NCBI GenBank assembly: GCA_020404895.1
Contig: JADBWK010000019.1
Span: 62,001 to 126,000 of the forward strand
Reading direction: 5' to 3'
From: Pseudanabaena sp. M085S1SP2A07QC
GTDB lineage: Bacteria; Cyanobacteriota; Cyanobacteriia; Pseudanabaenales; Pseudanabaenaceae
DNA: 64,000 nt
Made by a program: the position numbers and the translations under genes. Within the stretch, counting starts at the first letter, position 1; each line of letters starts with the position of its first letter. The notes beneath the pieces were generated by a model. The model worked only from the letters and a program-made list of their open reading frames with translations. It ran no database searches and was not told the origin of the DNA. Positions 32,059 to 40,241 of this stretch are shown piece by piece.

Positions 32059-33750
32059 GTGCCAGCTTTACCGTCTGAACCAAATTATCGCTGGAGTCGT
32101 GACAACTACTCTGAATTCGCCCGCAGCATCGACATTTGGCGAACAGTCCTGACCTTTTCGTGGATGGTTTGGATCGATGGCAAAAAATGGAGCTATGTAG
32201 GTGGCAAGAATGAAGCCAAAGTCAAAAAGCGTACTCGCAAACGCGCTGTTTGGCTACGTGAGTCCATGCTTCAATTGGGGCCAACCTTTATCAAGGTCGG
32301 TCAATTACTCTCTACTCGCGCCGACATTTTACCTGCGGAGTCAGTAGAGGAGCTATCAAAATTACAAGATAAAGTTCCCGCCTTCACAGCCACCAAAGCA
32401 CAACAAATCATTGAGTCAGATTTAGGCAAGCCGATCGCCGAAATGTTTGGTTATTTCGATCCGATCCCCCTTGCGGCAGCAAGTCTTGGACAGGTGCATA
32501 AGGCGCAATTGCATACAGGCGAAGAAATTGTCGTCAAAGTCCAACGGCCGGGATTATTAAAATTATTTGCGATCGATTTAGGAATTCTTAAGCGAATCGC
32601 GCAATATTTTCAAAATCACCCTAAACATGGGCGAGGACGCGATTGGGTGGGCATTTATGAGGAATGCAGCAAAATTCTTTACGAAGAAGCCGATTATTTA
32701 AATGAAGGTAAGAACGCAGATACCTTTCGGCGTAACTTCAAGAGCGATCGCCGTATTATGGTTCCGCGTGTGTATTGGCGCTATGCTTCACGGCGGGTAC
32801 TGACGCTGGAGTATATGCCAGGAATCAAGGTTAGCAATTATGGGGCACTGGAAGCCGCTGGCATTGATCGCACAGTTATTGCTCGAATTGGTGCAGAAGC
32901 CTATCTAGAACAACTACTCAATCATGGCTTTTTTCATGCCGATCCTCATCCCGGAAACTTAGCGGTGACTGGTAAAGGTGAATTGATTTTCTATGATTTT
33001 GGGATGATGGGGCAGATCCAATCAATTACCCGCGAAAAATTATTAAAGACTTTCTTCGGGATCGCTCAAAAAGATGCAGAAGCAGTAGTTAATTCCTTAA
33101 TCGAGCTGGGCGCTTTAGAAGTTACAGGTGATACTGGTCCAATTAGACGGTCTGTGCAGTACATGCTAGATAACTTCATGGGGCAGCCGATGGAAAAACA
33201 GTCGGTTGCTGCCATCAGTGATGATTTGTACGATATTGCTTATGACCAACCATTTCGATTTCCCGCCACATTTACCTTTGTCTTAAGAGCAATTTCTACG
33301 CTTGAAGGTCTAGGTAAAGGACTCGATCCTAATTTTAACTTTATGGAAGTAGCCAAACCCTACGCAACAAATCTTATGGAAAATGGTAGTTCTAAAGAAT
33401 CAGGAAATTTGTCTACAGCTTTCTTTGGTGAGTTAGGTAGGCAAGCCGCACAGGTTAGTAATACTGCGATCGCTTTACCCCGTCGCATTGATGACACCCT
33501 CGCCAAGCTCGATCGCGGAGATATTCGGGTTAGAGTCAAATCGCAAGAAACTGATCGCTTATTACGGCGATTAAGTAATGTGGGTATAGGTGGAATTTAT
33601 GCTTTGTTGGGCGCAACTAGTTTATTGTGCGCCACACTTTTATTTGTGAATGGCGCACAGATCCCCGCTTTGATGGCTGCGATCGTAGCAGGGCTGTTTG
33701 TCTTAGTTTTATTACGGTTGCTATCAAAAATCGATCGTCCTGAAAGATAA
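32059..33750 (+). CDS. ABC1/UbiB/AarF-family kinase-like protein
   Basis: A 563-residue protein of the atypical kinase family that supports quinone biosynthesis and membrane functions. It has KxGQ motif LGPTFIKVGQLLSTRADILP, the A-rich loop PLAAASLGQVHKAQL with the Lys in EEIVVKVQRPG, the catalytic HADPHPGNLAV and the Mg-binding YDFGMMGQI. Two C-terminal membrane helices (GGIYALLGATSLLCATLLFV, ALMAAIVAGLFVLVLLRLL) anchor it. It starts with GTG. In cyanobacteria such proteins are several per genome. Confidence 0.93.
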   Translation: MPALPSEPNYRWSRDNYSEFARSIDIWRTVLTFSWMVWIDGKKWSYVGGKNEAKVKKRTRKRAVWLRESMLQLGPTFIKVGQLLSTRADILPAESVEELSKLQDKVPAFTATKAQQIIESDLGKPIAEMFGYFDPIPLAAASLGQVHKAQLHTGEEIVVKVQRPGLLKLFAIDLGILKRIAQYFQNHPKHGRGRDWVGIYEECSKILYEEADYLNEGKNADTFRRNFKSDRRIMVPRVYWRYASRRVLTLEYMPGIKVSNYGALEAAGIDRTVIARIGAEAYLEQLLNHGFFHADPHPGNLAVTGKGELIFYDFGMMGQIQSITREKLLKTFFGIAQKDAEAVVNSLIELGALEVTGDTGPIRRSVQYMLDNFMGQPMEKQSVAAISDDLYDIAYDQPFRFPATFTFVLRAISTLEGLGKGLDPNFNFMEVAKPYATNLMENGSSKESGNLSTAFFGELGRQAAQVSNTAIALPRRIDDTLAKLDRGDIRVRVKSQETDRLLRRLSNVGIGGIYALLGATSLLCATLLFVNGAQIPALMAAIVAGLFVLVLLRLLSKIDRPER

Positions 33751-33929
33751 TCCATATTTCCGTTTTTCGATGACTTTGAAATTGGTTTCATAGTGAGCAT
33801 CTGCTACAACATAGAAAAACTAAAATATGGATTGTTTGGATATTTCTGTAGATTTTGCCTGTGAAGGGTAAACTAAAGATTGCTGTAGCAAAACTGGTCA
33901 ATTCAATACGTCGAGCCGAACCACCTAAC

Positions 33930-34676
33930 ATGAAGCGTCTATTTGCGGGAGCAACCGATACTGGCTGCGTCAGATCAGCCAACCAAGATTCTTACCATAT
34001 CGACCCTGAGGGACGATTTTTTGTCGTTGCTGATGGAATGGGAGGACATGCAGGCGGTGAGGTAGCAAGCAAGATTGCTGTCGATTCCATACGCGCATGT
34101 TTAGAAGAACTTTGGGATGTAAAAATAGACACCCAAACACTAATGCAAGATGCGATTAGTAAAGCAAATCAAGCAATTATTAACGATCAAGCTGCTAATC
34201 CTGTGCGATCAGATATGGGCACAACTATCGTCGTATTACTATTTCGAGATGAACAGCCTTGGTACTCCCATATTGGTGATTCGCGGTTATATCGATTGCG
34301 CGGCGCAAAACTTGATCAAATCAGTGAAGACCATACATGGATTGCTAGAGCAATTCAAACAGATGTTGTCAACCCTGAAGAAGCTAAAAGCCATCCTTGG
34401 CGACATATGTTGCTGCAATGTCTGGGACGTGAAGATGTTAAAGCAACCGCAGCTCGTGAAATCGAATGGCAACCAGGCGATCGCTTCTTGATCTGTAGTG
34501 ATGGTTTGACTGAAGAACTCAGTGATGATCGAATTGCACACCATCTCAAGGGCATTCGTAACTGCCAACAAGCAGCTCAAACTCTGATCGAATCAGCTAA
34601 ATTACGCGGCGGTCGCGACAACATCACTGTTGTGATTGTTTCTAACGAACTAAATCAAAACTCTCAAGACGATTAG
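33930..34676 (+). CDS. PP2C-family serine/threonine phosphatase
   Basis: A metal-dependent protein phosphatase. The motifs are GATDTGCVRSANQDSYHIDP, FVVADGMGGHAGGEVASKIA (metal site DGMGGH), TIVVLLFRDEQPWYSHIGDS, FLICSDGLTEELSDDRI and GGRDNITVVIVS, so all the metal-binding aspartates seem present. The ATG at 33930 (MKRLFAG) matches usual family starts; a TTG at 33855 would add 25 residues. It is monocistronic. Substrates would be phosphorylated proteins in the cytoplasm. Confidence 0.92.
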   Translation: MKRLFAGATDTGCVRSANQDSYHIDPEGRFFVVADGMGGHAGGEVASKIAVDSIRACLEELWDVKIDTQTLMQDAISKANQAIINDQAANPVRSDMGTTIVVLLFRDEQPWYSHIGDSRLYRLRGAKLDQISEDHTWIARAIQTDVVNPEEAKSHPWRHMLLQCLGREDVKATAAREIEWQPGDRFLICSDGLTEELSDDRIAHHLKGIRNCQQAAQTLIESAKLRGGRDNITVVIVSNELNQNSQDD

Positions 34677-34698
34677 TTAAAATCAAGAAACAAATTTT

Positions 34699-34725
34699 TA
34701 TTGGCGCGGCGAAGCCGCACCAATA
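34699..34725. terminator. Hairpin after the PP2C gene
   Basis: TATTGGCGCGGC paired with GCCGCACCAATA around GAA, 22 bases after the stop. Confidence 0.65.
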
Positions 34726-34763
34726 ATTTAAATTGCAGAATCCTAAAAGCTCTGTAAAGCATT

Positions 34764-35348
34764 ATGAATAGCTTTCGTAGAATAGTCTTTTTAATTTTGC
34801 TGACTCTTGCATTAGCCGCAACCATAGGCATGTCAGATGTCAGTTTTTTTGCGGACTCGGAAACAAAATCGAGCCTAGCTGATGAAGCTTGGGGACAGGC
34901 TGGCTCGATCGCATATCAAGCGGCCTCTAGAACCATGCGTTCAAAGAATGGCGAAGGTGTACCTTTGGACAATGTTCAGAAGCGTTATCTTAGGAGATAT
35001 TTTATTGATTACATTGATCGTGTGCAGGTCATTTATAACGCCCAAATGATGGATCGTTGGGTATTGGGTAATGTCGCTGTCCATTTTGGTCAAGTTGAGA
35101 CAATCGCCCAAACCTATTGCGATCGCATTTATCTGCGAGATGGTTTCAAGCCCGAAGACCCCCGACAACTATCAATTTTGGCTCACGAAATGGTGCATGT
35201 GCGCCAATGCTTTCAAAATGGGGGGCTAGACCAATTTGGCTATCAATATTTTGTGGAATATAAACGAGCCCAGCAAAAGTACGAAAATAATCTCATGGAA
35301 AGAGAAGCTTACGATTTACAAAATCGTTTTGCTAAAGCTAATTTATAA
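34764..35348 (+). CDS. Exported minimal zinc-metalloprotease, DUF4157-like
   Basis: A 194-residue protein with an N-terminal signal anchor (RIVFLILLTLALAATIGMS) and a zinc site HEMVH in SILAHEMVHVRQCFQNGG, with a downstream glutamate region (LMEREAYDLQNRF). This resembles DUF4157-type minimal metalloproteases. The region before the motif (FGQVETIAQTYCDRIYLRDG) is also typical. It might cleave periplasmic proteins. It stands alone, with hairpins on both sides. Confidence 0.78.
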   Translation: MNSFRRIVFLILLTLALAATIGMSDVSFFADSETKSSLADEAWGQAGSIAYQAASRTMRSKNGEGVPLDNVQKRYLRRYFIDYIDRVQVIYNAQMMDRWVLGNVAVHFGQVETIAQTYCDRIYLRDGFKPEDPRQLSILAHEMVHVRQCFQNGGLDQFGYQYFVEYKRAQQKYENNLMEREAYDLQNRFAKANL

Positions 35349-35385
35349 AAGTAAAGAGCAGCGCTTCGCGCCGCCCTTTACTTTT
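35349..35385. terminator. Hairpin directly after the metalloprotease gene
   Basis: AAAGTAAAGAGCAGCGC paired imperfectly with GCGCCGCCCTTTACTTT, next to the stop codon. Confidence 0.65.
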
Positions 35386-35396
35386 ATGATTTTAAG

Positions 35397-35433
35397 CATG
35401 AAGTAACGTTAAAATTGTTAACGTTACTTCATG
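35397..35433. repeat. Palindrome CATGAAGTAACGTTAA upstream of recR
   Basis: Exact 16-bp arms with a five-base loop. It ends 11 bases before the proposed recR start and covers an in-frame TTG, which makes that TTG an unlikely start. Confidence 0.75.
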
Positions 35434-35444
35434 CCTTCGCCGTT

Positions 35445-36041
35445 TTGTATACTCGACCCTTAGCTAATCTCATCGAACAATTGCAACGACTGCCAGGTGT
35501 TGGGGCGAAAACTGCTCAACGCTTATCGCTTCATATTCTCAAACGCCCCACAGAAGAAGTTGAAGCTCTTGCTCAAGCATTAATTCAGGCTAAGCAACAG
35601 GTAGGTAGTTGCACCATATGCGGTCATCTTTCGGCAGAACCAATTTGTGAAATTTGCGCTACTCCTAGCCGTGATAATGCCTTAATTTGTGTAGTCGCGG
35701 ACTCCCGTGATCTGATTGCTCTTGAAAGAACTCGCGAATATCGTGGGAAATATCACGTTCTTGGAGGATTAATCTCGCCAATGGACGGGATTAGTCCTGA
35801 TCAACTGAATATCCAAAGTTTAGTGCGGCGCGTCAGCGGCAACAAAGTCTCTGAGGTGATTATGGCGATCGCGCCCAGCGTTGAAGGTGAAACTACGACT
35901 TTATATGTGGGCGGATTATTAAGACCCTTTACAAAAGTTACGCGAATTGCCTTTGGCATTCCGATGGGTGGTGATTTAGAATATGCAGATGAGGTAACTC
36001 TTGCTAAAGCGATCGAGGGCCGACGCGAATTAGATTTTTAG
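35445..36041 (+). CDS. recR: Recombination mediator RecR
   Basis: RecR acts with RecF/RecO to load RecA at gaps. It has a helix-hairpin-helix ([20 protein letters not shown]), a zinc finger of four cysteines ([16 protein letters not shown]), a Toprim domain ([20 protein letters not shown]) and the Walker-like C-terminus ([19 protein letters not shown]). I place the start at TTG 35445 ([13 protein letters not shown]), which fits the usual family start; a TTG at 35415 lies inside a hairpin. Length from there is 198 residues, normal. Confidence 0.93.
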   Translation: MYTRPLANLIEQLQRLPGVGAKTAQRLSLHILKRPTEEVEALAQALIQAKQQVGSCTICGHLSAEPICEICATPSRDNALICVVADSRDLIALERTREYRGKYHVLGGLISPMDGISPDQLNIQSLVRRVSGNKVSEVIMAIAPSVEGETTTLYVGGLLRPFTKVTRIAFGIPMGGDLEYADEVTLAKAIEGRRELDF

Positions 36042-36153
36042 ATTATTAAGATACTTACCAAAAGGGTGAGTATCTTAATAATCTACGGAAATATCTTGTT
36101 GCATATTGTTCCATCAAGCAGATAATATTTTGCTGATTCGCAACGCATTAATA

Positions 36154-36705
36154 ATGATGATTAACCAATTCCCTAGCAAAAGTTCTATGACAGCTTTAAC
36201 TGGGTTAATTGGCTCTGGATGCATGATTTTTGGAGTGCCATGCTTACCACCAATCAGCTCCACTCCTGCGCCTAAAGAACCACAAGCGATTTTAGTGTTG
36301 GGGGGCTCTCCCACCCGCGAAAAATTTGCTGCTCAGTTTGCTTTACAACATCCACAACTCCCGATTTTTGTATCATCAGGTAGTCCTGAGGAATACGCTG
36401 AATATGTGTTTGATCAAGCTGGGGTAAAACGCGATCGCATTCACTTAGATTATCGTGCTGTCGATACGGTCACCAATTTTACGGTAATGGTGACTGAGCT
36501 TCAACAGCGCAAAATTACGGATGTGTATGTACTGACTTCGGAGTTTCATATGCCCCGCGCTCTTGTGATTGGCAAGATTATTTTAGGCAGTCGTGGGATT
36601 GAGATGCACCCTATCTCAATCCCTTCTAGTATTAAATCCGAGAATCCTGCCAAATCTCTGCGTGATGGTTTTCGATCAGTTGTTTGGCTAGTCACTGGAT
36701 CGTAG
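36154..36705 (+). CDS. YdcF/ElyC-family (DUF218) protein
   Basis: A DUF218-family protein. After a short hydrophobic N-terminus (TALTGLIGSGCMIFGVPC), it has the motifs QAILVLGGSPTREKFAAQFA, LPIFVSSGSPEEY, IHLDYRAVDTVTNFTVMVTE and VLTSEFHMPRALVIGKIIL. Family members such as ElyC and SanA act in cell-envelope processes; exact chemistry is unsettled. Start ATG at 36154 is chosen because a TTG at 36106 would add a poorly conserved leader. It is monocistronic. Confidence 0.85.
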   Translation: MMINQFPSKSSMTALTGLIGSGCMIFGVPCLPPISSTPAPKEPQAILVLGGSPTREKFAAQFALQHPQLPIFVSSGSPEEYAEYVFDQAGVKRDRIHLDYRAVDTVTNFTVMVTELQQRKITDVYVLTSEFHMPRALVIGKIILGSRGIEMHPISIPSSIKSENPAKSLRDGFRSVVWLVTGS

Positions 36706-36768
36706 TGATGCTACTAGATAAAGAGAGGTGGCGCATCGAGCCGACTCTCTGAAATATAATATAAGGTC

Positions 36769-36811
36769 ATAAAAGCTGTATCGCTTGCACCGCAGGCGAT
36801 ATAGCTTTTAT
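36769..36811. terminator. Hairpin after the DUF218 gene
   Basis: ATAAAAGCTGTATCGC paired with GCGATATAGCTTTTAT, 64 bases after the stop. The rest of this 223-bp gap up to the tRNA gene holds nothing coding. Confidence 0.6.
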
Positions 36812-36928
36812 GGCTTTATATTTAATTGTACTTAGCTACTTATTACAAGCTTCTAAAAAAATTTTAAATTCTATTGCTCGAAAATCCCCTTCAGTGTTAT
36901 CTTGGTAAAGCGCTAAAAAACGCACAGC

Positions 36929-37001
36929 GCCGGGATAGCTCAGTTGGTAGAGCAGTGGACTGAAAATCCACGTGTCACGAGTTCAAATCTCGTTCCTGGC
37001 A
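36929..37001 (+). tRNA. trnF-GAA: tRNA-Phe (GAA)
   Basis: A 73-base cloverleaf. The acceptor stem GCCGGGA pairs with TCCTGGC (one G-U). The D-arm is GCTCAGTTGGTAGAGC, the anticodon loop is CTGAAAA with GAA at 36962-36964, and the T-arm is CACGAGTTCAAATCTCGT-like. The discriminator base is A. CCA is not encoded, as usual for cyanobacteria. A strong terminator follows. Confidence 0.97.
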
Positions 37002-37005
37002 TGTT

Positions 37006-37044
37006 AAACAAAAAAGAGTCCGCTCAGCGAACTCTTTTTTGTTT
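37006..37044 (+). terminator. Terminator after tRNA-Phe
   Basis: AAACAAAAAAGAGT and its complement flank CCGCTCAGCGA, with a run of Ts. Confidence 0.85.
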
Positions 37045-37134
37045 TTTGCATAAGTGAAGTGTAGTCATACTTTACTTAATTGGTATAAGATTCCAAAAGC
37101 TAAGTCATCACATAATTGATTGGAGAATGTAACC

Positions 37135-37653
37135 TTGAAAGGAATTTTGATTAGCTTTGGCATTATGGCAGTTGCTGTCCTAGTCATTGTAGTTGCTCAA
37201 ATTACAGGCGGACAGCCAGCAGTTGCTAGTACTGGTGCACCATCTACAGGTGTACCAAATCAAACAGAAGTAAAAATAGCGGCAGCACCTTTAATTAGTA
37301 TGAGTGATTCTGAAATCAAAGAAACTGGCACTGGTCTCAAATATAAAGTGATCACTGCGGGGACAGGTGCAACTCCTAAGAAGGGCGATACTGTAATCGT
37401 GCATTACACTGGTACGCTCGAAGATGGTACTAAGTTCGATAGTTCCCGCGATCGCAATAGTCCTTTTTCGTTCAAGCTTGGCGTTGGTCAAGTGATCAAG
37501 GGTTGGGATGAAGGCCTATCGATTATGCGTGTTGGCGATCGCTACACCTTGATTATTCCACCAGATCTCGGTTATGGCGCTCGTGGAGCAGGTGGAGTCA
37601 TTCCTCCTAATGCGACATTAATGTTCGATGTCGAGCTACTGCGCATTTCTTAA
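37135..37653 (+). CDS. FKBP-type peptidyl-prolyl cis-trans isomerase
   Basis: A 172-residue FKBP with an N-terminal membrane anchor or signal ([19 protein letters not shown]), a linker, then the FKBP domain: [56 protein letters not shown] and [20 protein letters not shown]. It acts outside the cytoplasm, in thylakoid lumen or periplasm. I set the start at TTG 37135 because GGAG lies nine bases upstream; the longer frame from TTG 37120 includes that site. Confidence 0.92.
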   Translation: MKGILISFGIMAVAVLVIVVAQITGGQPAVASTGAPSTGVPNQTEVKIAAAPLISMSDSEIKETGTGLKYKVITAGTGATPKKGDTVIVHYTGTLEDGTKFDSSRDRNSPFSFKLGVGQVIKGWDEGLSIMRVGDRYTLIIPPDLGYGARGAGGVIPPNATLMFDVELLRIS

Positions 37654-37665
37654 ATCATTCAATCT

Positions 37666-37697
37666 CCAAAAGCACTGCCTTTAGGTAGTGCTTTTGG
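37666..37697 (+). terminator. Terminator after the FKBP gene
   Basis: CCAAAAGCACTGCC paired with GGTAGTGCTTTTGG around TTTA, then GTTT. Confidence 0.85.
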
Positions 37698-37716
37698 GTT
37701 TATTAGGATCAATGTT

Positions 37717-38360
37717 ATGCAGGGAAAGTTGAGTGCGATCGCTTTAATCACTATTTTGTTGAGCTTGCCTGTGCAAACATTGGTATGTGAGCGGATATGG
37801 GCGCAAGAGCAAAGCGATCGCAAGACACAATCGGCTCAATTACTCAACCAAGGACTTCGGCAATATCGTGGGGGGAGTATGAGGAAGCCTTTCAGTCTTG
37901 GCAAAGTGCCTTAAAGATTTATCAAGAAGTCAAAGACCGTGCTGGTGAAAGCAAGGTATTGAATAATCTGGGCATTGCTTACTACAGTCTTGGACAATTT
38001 ACAAAGGCAGTCCCTTTATTTCAGCAACGTTTGACCATCTCTCGTGAATTAAACGATCGTCAGGCTGAAGCCTATGCCCTTGATAGTCTGGGGCTGAACT
38101 ATATTCAATTAGGACAGTATAAACAAGCGATCGCTTTTTATCAATAGGACTTACGCAAAAATGCCCTGAAAGCCTCATTTTGCCGTAGTGGCAATTCATG
38201 AATTGCCACTACGGCTCGTTCTTTTGAGTAAGTCCTAATTTCTACATCTCTGCGAGAAGCTCAGTTAAGCATGATTAATCACAATATTAAAGAAGGCGCT
38301 GTGAATTATAATCATCCTTATTTTTGGTCGGCTTTTGTTCTGATTAGTAATAGTTTGTAA
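37717..38360 (+). pseudogene. TPR-CHAT protein remnant, frameshifted, core replaced by a MITE
   Basis: The N-terminus has a signal-like sequence (LSAIALITILLSLPVQTLVC) and the first TPR helix (SAQLLNQGLRQYRG). The frame is lost in a run of six G (37870-37875) and continues in another frame: GEYEEAFQSWQSALKIYQEV and KVLNNLGIAYYSLGQFTKAV, up to QAIAFYQ, which is the third or fourth TPR. There a MITE-like element begins and its first bases TAG supply the stop. After the element, codons 38250-38357 read LREAQLSMINHNIKEGAVNY and NHPYFWSAFVLISNSL, the very end of a CHAT domain. The TPR array end and most of the CHAT protease-like domain are gone. Confidence 0.82.
38145..38237. mobile_element. MITE-like element with TAGGACTTACGCAAAA ends (copy 3)
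   Basis: 93-bp element, inverted ends TAGGACTTAC and GTAAGTCCTA, with a perfect 34-bp central palindrome (38182-38215) and nearly the same sequence as copy 1. It lies exactly between the TPR and CHAT parts of the broken gene. Confidence 0.82.
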
Positions 38361-38404
38361 TACCAATTCTCGAAAGTGTGGCTACACTTCTGTGAATTGG
38401 TATT
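38361..38404. repeat. Short repeat TACCAATTCTCGAAAGTGTG
   Basis: Inverted repeat with ACCAATTC and GAATTGGT ends around AAGTGTGGCTACACTT. Near relatives are at 19.9 kb and 43.56 kb. Confidence 0.65.
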
Positions 38405-38447
38405 ATTCTATTCTTTCGGTGGAAAGGGAGTATATTGCCAAATTCCA

Positions 38448-39031
38448 TCAAAGGTCGTCAGAATGGTGTGTTGATTGGGAAGTATCTTTAGATATATTTG
38501 CAGTTGTATAGGTTCCTTTAAAATCTATGCTGGACGTGATTGCAGGCGCTGGACTACTGTGCGACACATAGCGACCGATCACTTGAACGCGGCGATTGTT
38601 AAACCGAGTCAAATCCGACTTTGTTTTAACAATATCCAACTCTTCTTGCAGCACTTGAAAAGAATGATTAAAGCGATGGCTAGTCGTCGCTACGGCGGGT
38701 ACGAACTTGAATGCCTCTTAAGGCTGTAAATCCTCCTGTTTCATAGCCTACATATTTAAATGATCGCCCTAAAACAGGCTTGGCAACTTGCGCTGTCATA
38801 AACAGATTAAATTCGATAGTTACGGGCTTGAGCGAGAGGGCGATCGTTCACAGTTTCGACGCTTAACACATCTCTTGGGCTAGCTTTTGCACCTAATTCT
38901 CCTTGGCGAACGACACCTGCGATCGTGATAATTTTACCGAGAGGCTGCCCCAAATGACCAAGCAAAGGCTTCTGCTCAAGATCGTTGACAGTACCCAAAT
39001 AAACGAAGGTGGCGCTTCTCGCCACCTTCAT
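38448..39031 (-). pseudogene. Decayed protein gene, at least two frameshifts
   Basis: Read on the minus strand, three frames join in order: FVYLGTVNDLEQKPLLGHLG ... DVLSVETVNDRPL, then KPVTIEFNLFMTAQVAKPVL ... GYETGGFTALRGIQ, and then HRFNHSFQVLQEELDIVKTK. These make one plausible protein, with shifts near 38820 and 38690. I do not recognise the family. The 5' end is cut by a hairpin element (38997-39043) that supplies the apparent start. Confidence 0.55.
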
Positions 39032-39043
39032 TTATTTGGGTTT
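38997..39043. repeat. GGTGGCGC-type hairpin element (copy 3)
   Basis: Arms AAATAAACGAAGGTGGCG and CGCCACCTTCATTTATTT, followed by ATATCCTAAGCAAAACATTG and CTATAG. It stands at the 5' end of the decayed minus-strand gene. Confidence 0.65.
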
Positions 39044-39098
39044 TATATCCTAAGCAAAACATTGCTATAGTTTTCGTGGTTGACTTTCTTAGCCTTTT

Positions 39099-39680
39099 TT
39101 AGAGGTTCCCTGTTGTAATTGCGCCTAAGCGATCGCCAAAAGGAAAAAATCTAATAGTCGCTTTACCAATCACATTTTCCTTGGGCAAAAATCCCCAAAT
39201 ATGCGAATCATTGCTGTGATTGCGATTGTCTCCCATCATCCAATAACAACCTTTTGGTACAGTCACAGTACGCATCATGTATTTAGGAGCTTCCGCAATA
39301 TATGGTTCATCAAGAGGTTCCTCATTGCGATAGACTTTACCGCCTCGTACTGCAATGCGATCGCCTTCGATACCAATCAAGCGCTTGATATAAGCTTTAG
39401 TATTATCTTCAATAGCAGGGGACTTAGGCGGATAGAAAATTAAAATATCGCCGCGTTGGGGTTCTTGCCATTGCTGTGAGATCTTATCGACTAAGATGCG
39501 ATCGCCTACTTGCAGAGTGGGCTCCATCGAGCCTGAGGGAATGAATCGTGGCTCCACAATAAAAGTCCGCAAAAATACTGCGATTGCAAGGGCTATAACA
39601 AAAATCCGAATGGTTTCACCATGTTGTTGCCACCAAGGTTTAATGGGAGATTGAGGATCTAACTTAATTTCTGTGGACAT
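39099..39680 (-). CDS. lepB: Signal peptidase I
   Basis: LepB cleaves signal peptides from exported proteins at the membrane. The 193-residue protein has one N-terminal transmembrane helix (IFVIALAIAVFLRTFIV), the catalytic Ser in FIPSGSMEPTLQVGD, the catalytic Lys in AYIKRLIGIEGDRIAVRGG, and the box GCYWMMGDNRNHSNDSH. All conserved boxes are present. It stands alone and reads away from an ISAs1 remnant. Confidence 0.96.
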   Translation of the reverse strand: MSTEIKLDPQSPIKPWWQQHGETIRIFVIALAIAVFLRTFIVEPRFIPSGSMEPTLQVGDRILVDKISQQWQEPQRGDILIFYPPKSPAIEDNTKAYIKRLIGIEGDRIAVRGGKVYRNEEPLDEPYIAEAPKYMMRTVTVPKGCYWMMGDNRNHSNDSHIWGFLPKENVIGKATIRFFPFGDRLGAITTGNL

Positions 39681-39839
39681 GTATCAATTTCTGTGAGAGG
39701 ACAAATCTTTCTCCCTCTCTCCTTTTGGGAGAGCAGGGTGGTTTCATTTTCGGGAAGGGATAGGGGGAAGGGGATACAGAAAAACAAGTAGCCACAACAG
39801 TAAACAAATGGTCTGTTAAAATCTAAGCAAGACCAGACC

Positions 39840-39930
39840 ATGAACTTTATAGAACAATTAAAGCAGATCCCAGCCCATCGGAAAAGCAAAGGTAATCGGC
39901 ATCCACTTTTTCTAGTAATGAAAGTTTTAT
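39840..39930 (+). pseudogene. ISAs1-family transposase N-terminal remnant
   Basis: ATG at 39840 opens a frame reading MNFIEQLKQIPAHRKSKGNR and HPLFLVMKVLF. This is the N-terminal DDE_Tnp_1-associated segment of ISAs1-type transposases, where DHRKxKGKRHPL is typical. It breaks after about 30 codons, next to a hairpin element that begins at 39940. The rest of the transposase is absent. Confidence 0.7.
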
Positions 39931-39939
39931 TTAGGACAT

Positions 39940-39994
39940 AAAACCCAAATAAATGAAGGCGGCGCTTCTCGCCGCCTTCATTTATTTGGGTTTT
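39940..39994. repeat. GGCGGCGC-type hairpin element (copy 4)
   Basis: AAAACCCAAATAAATGAAGG arms with the GGCGGCG/CGCCGCC tip. It is flanked by TTTAGGACAT and TTGTCCTAGCCATCTC, as copy 1, and followed by TTTCATTGCTATAG. Confidence 0.75.
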
Positions 39995-40055
39995 GATTTG
40001 TCCTAGCCATCTCTTTCATTGCTATAGCAAACCCTGTAAGGGTTTTAAAACACAA

Positions 40056-40083
40056 AATGGCGTAGCCATTTTGTGTTTTGGTA
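40056..40083. repeat. Hairpin ACACAAAATGGCGTAGCC
   Basis: AACACAAAATGGC pairs with GCCATTTTGTGTT around GTA. A matching string lies near 43.5 kb. Confidence 0.65.
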
Positions 40084-40096
40084 TTACAGATGTTAT

Positions 40097-40169
40097 CCAA
40101 TCAAACTCACCAAAAGAAAATTATTGAAATCATTGATTTCAATAATTTTCTTTTGGTGAGTTTGATTGG
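40097..40169. repeat. 73-base near-perfect palindrome
   Basis: 36-bp arms (starting CCAATCAAACTCACCAAAAG) with a single-base centre at 40133. It is followed by TTTGAGTGCAAAGCGCTGTA, the tail seen with other hairpins. It lies in the 561-bp gap between lepB and the beta-helix gene, which holds only repeats and the ISAs1 remnant. Confidence 0.85.
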
Positions 40170-40241
40170 ATTTGAGTGCAAAGCGCTGTAAGAGATCGCA
40201 CTGAATGAACTAAGAGAGACTTAATTAAGCCCCTTGTTTTT

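Noticed and set aside
39659-39889. 76-codon minus-strand frame upstream of lepB
   Set aside because: Low-complexity, crosses CTCCCTCTCTCC repeats and the ISAs1 remnant; no family resemblance.
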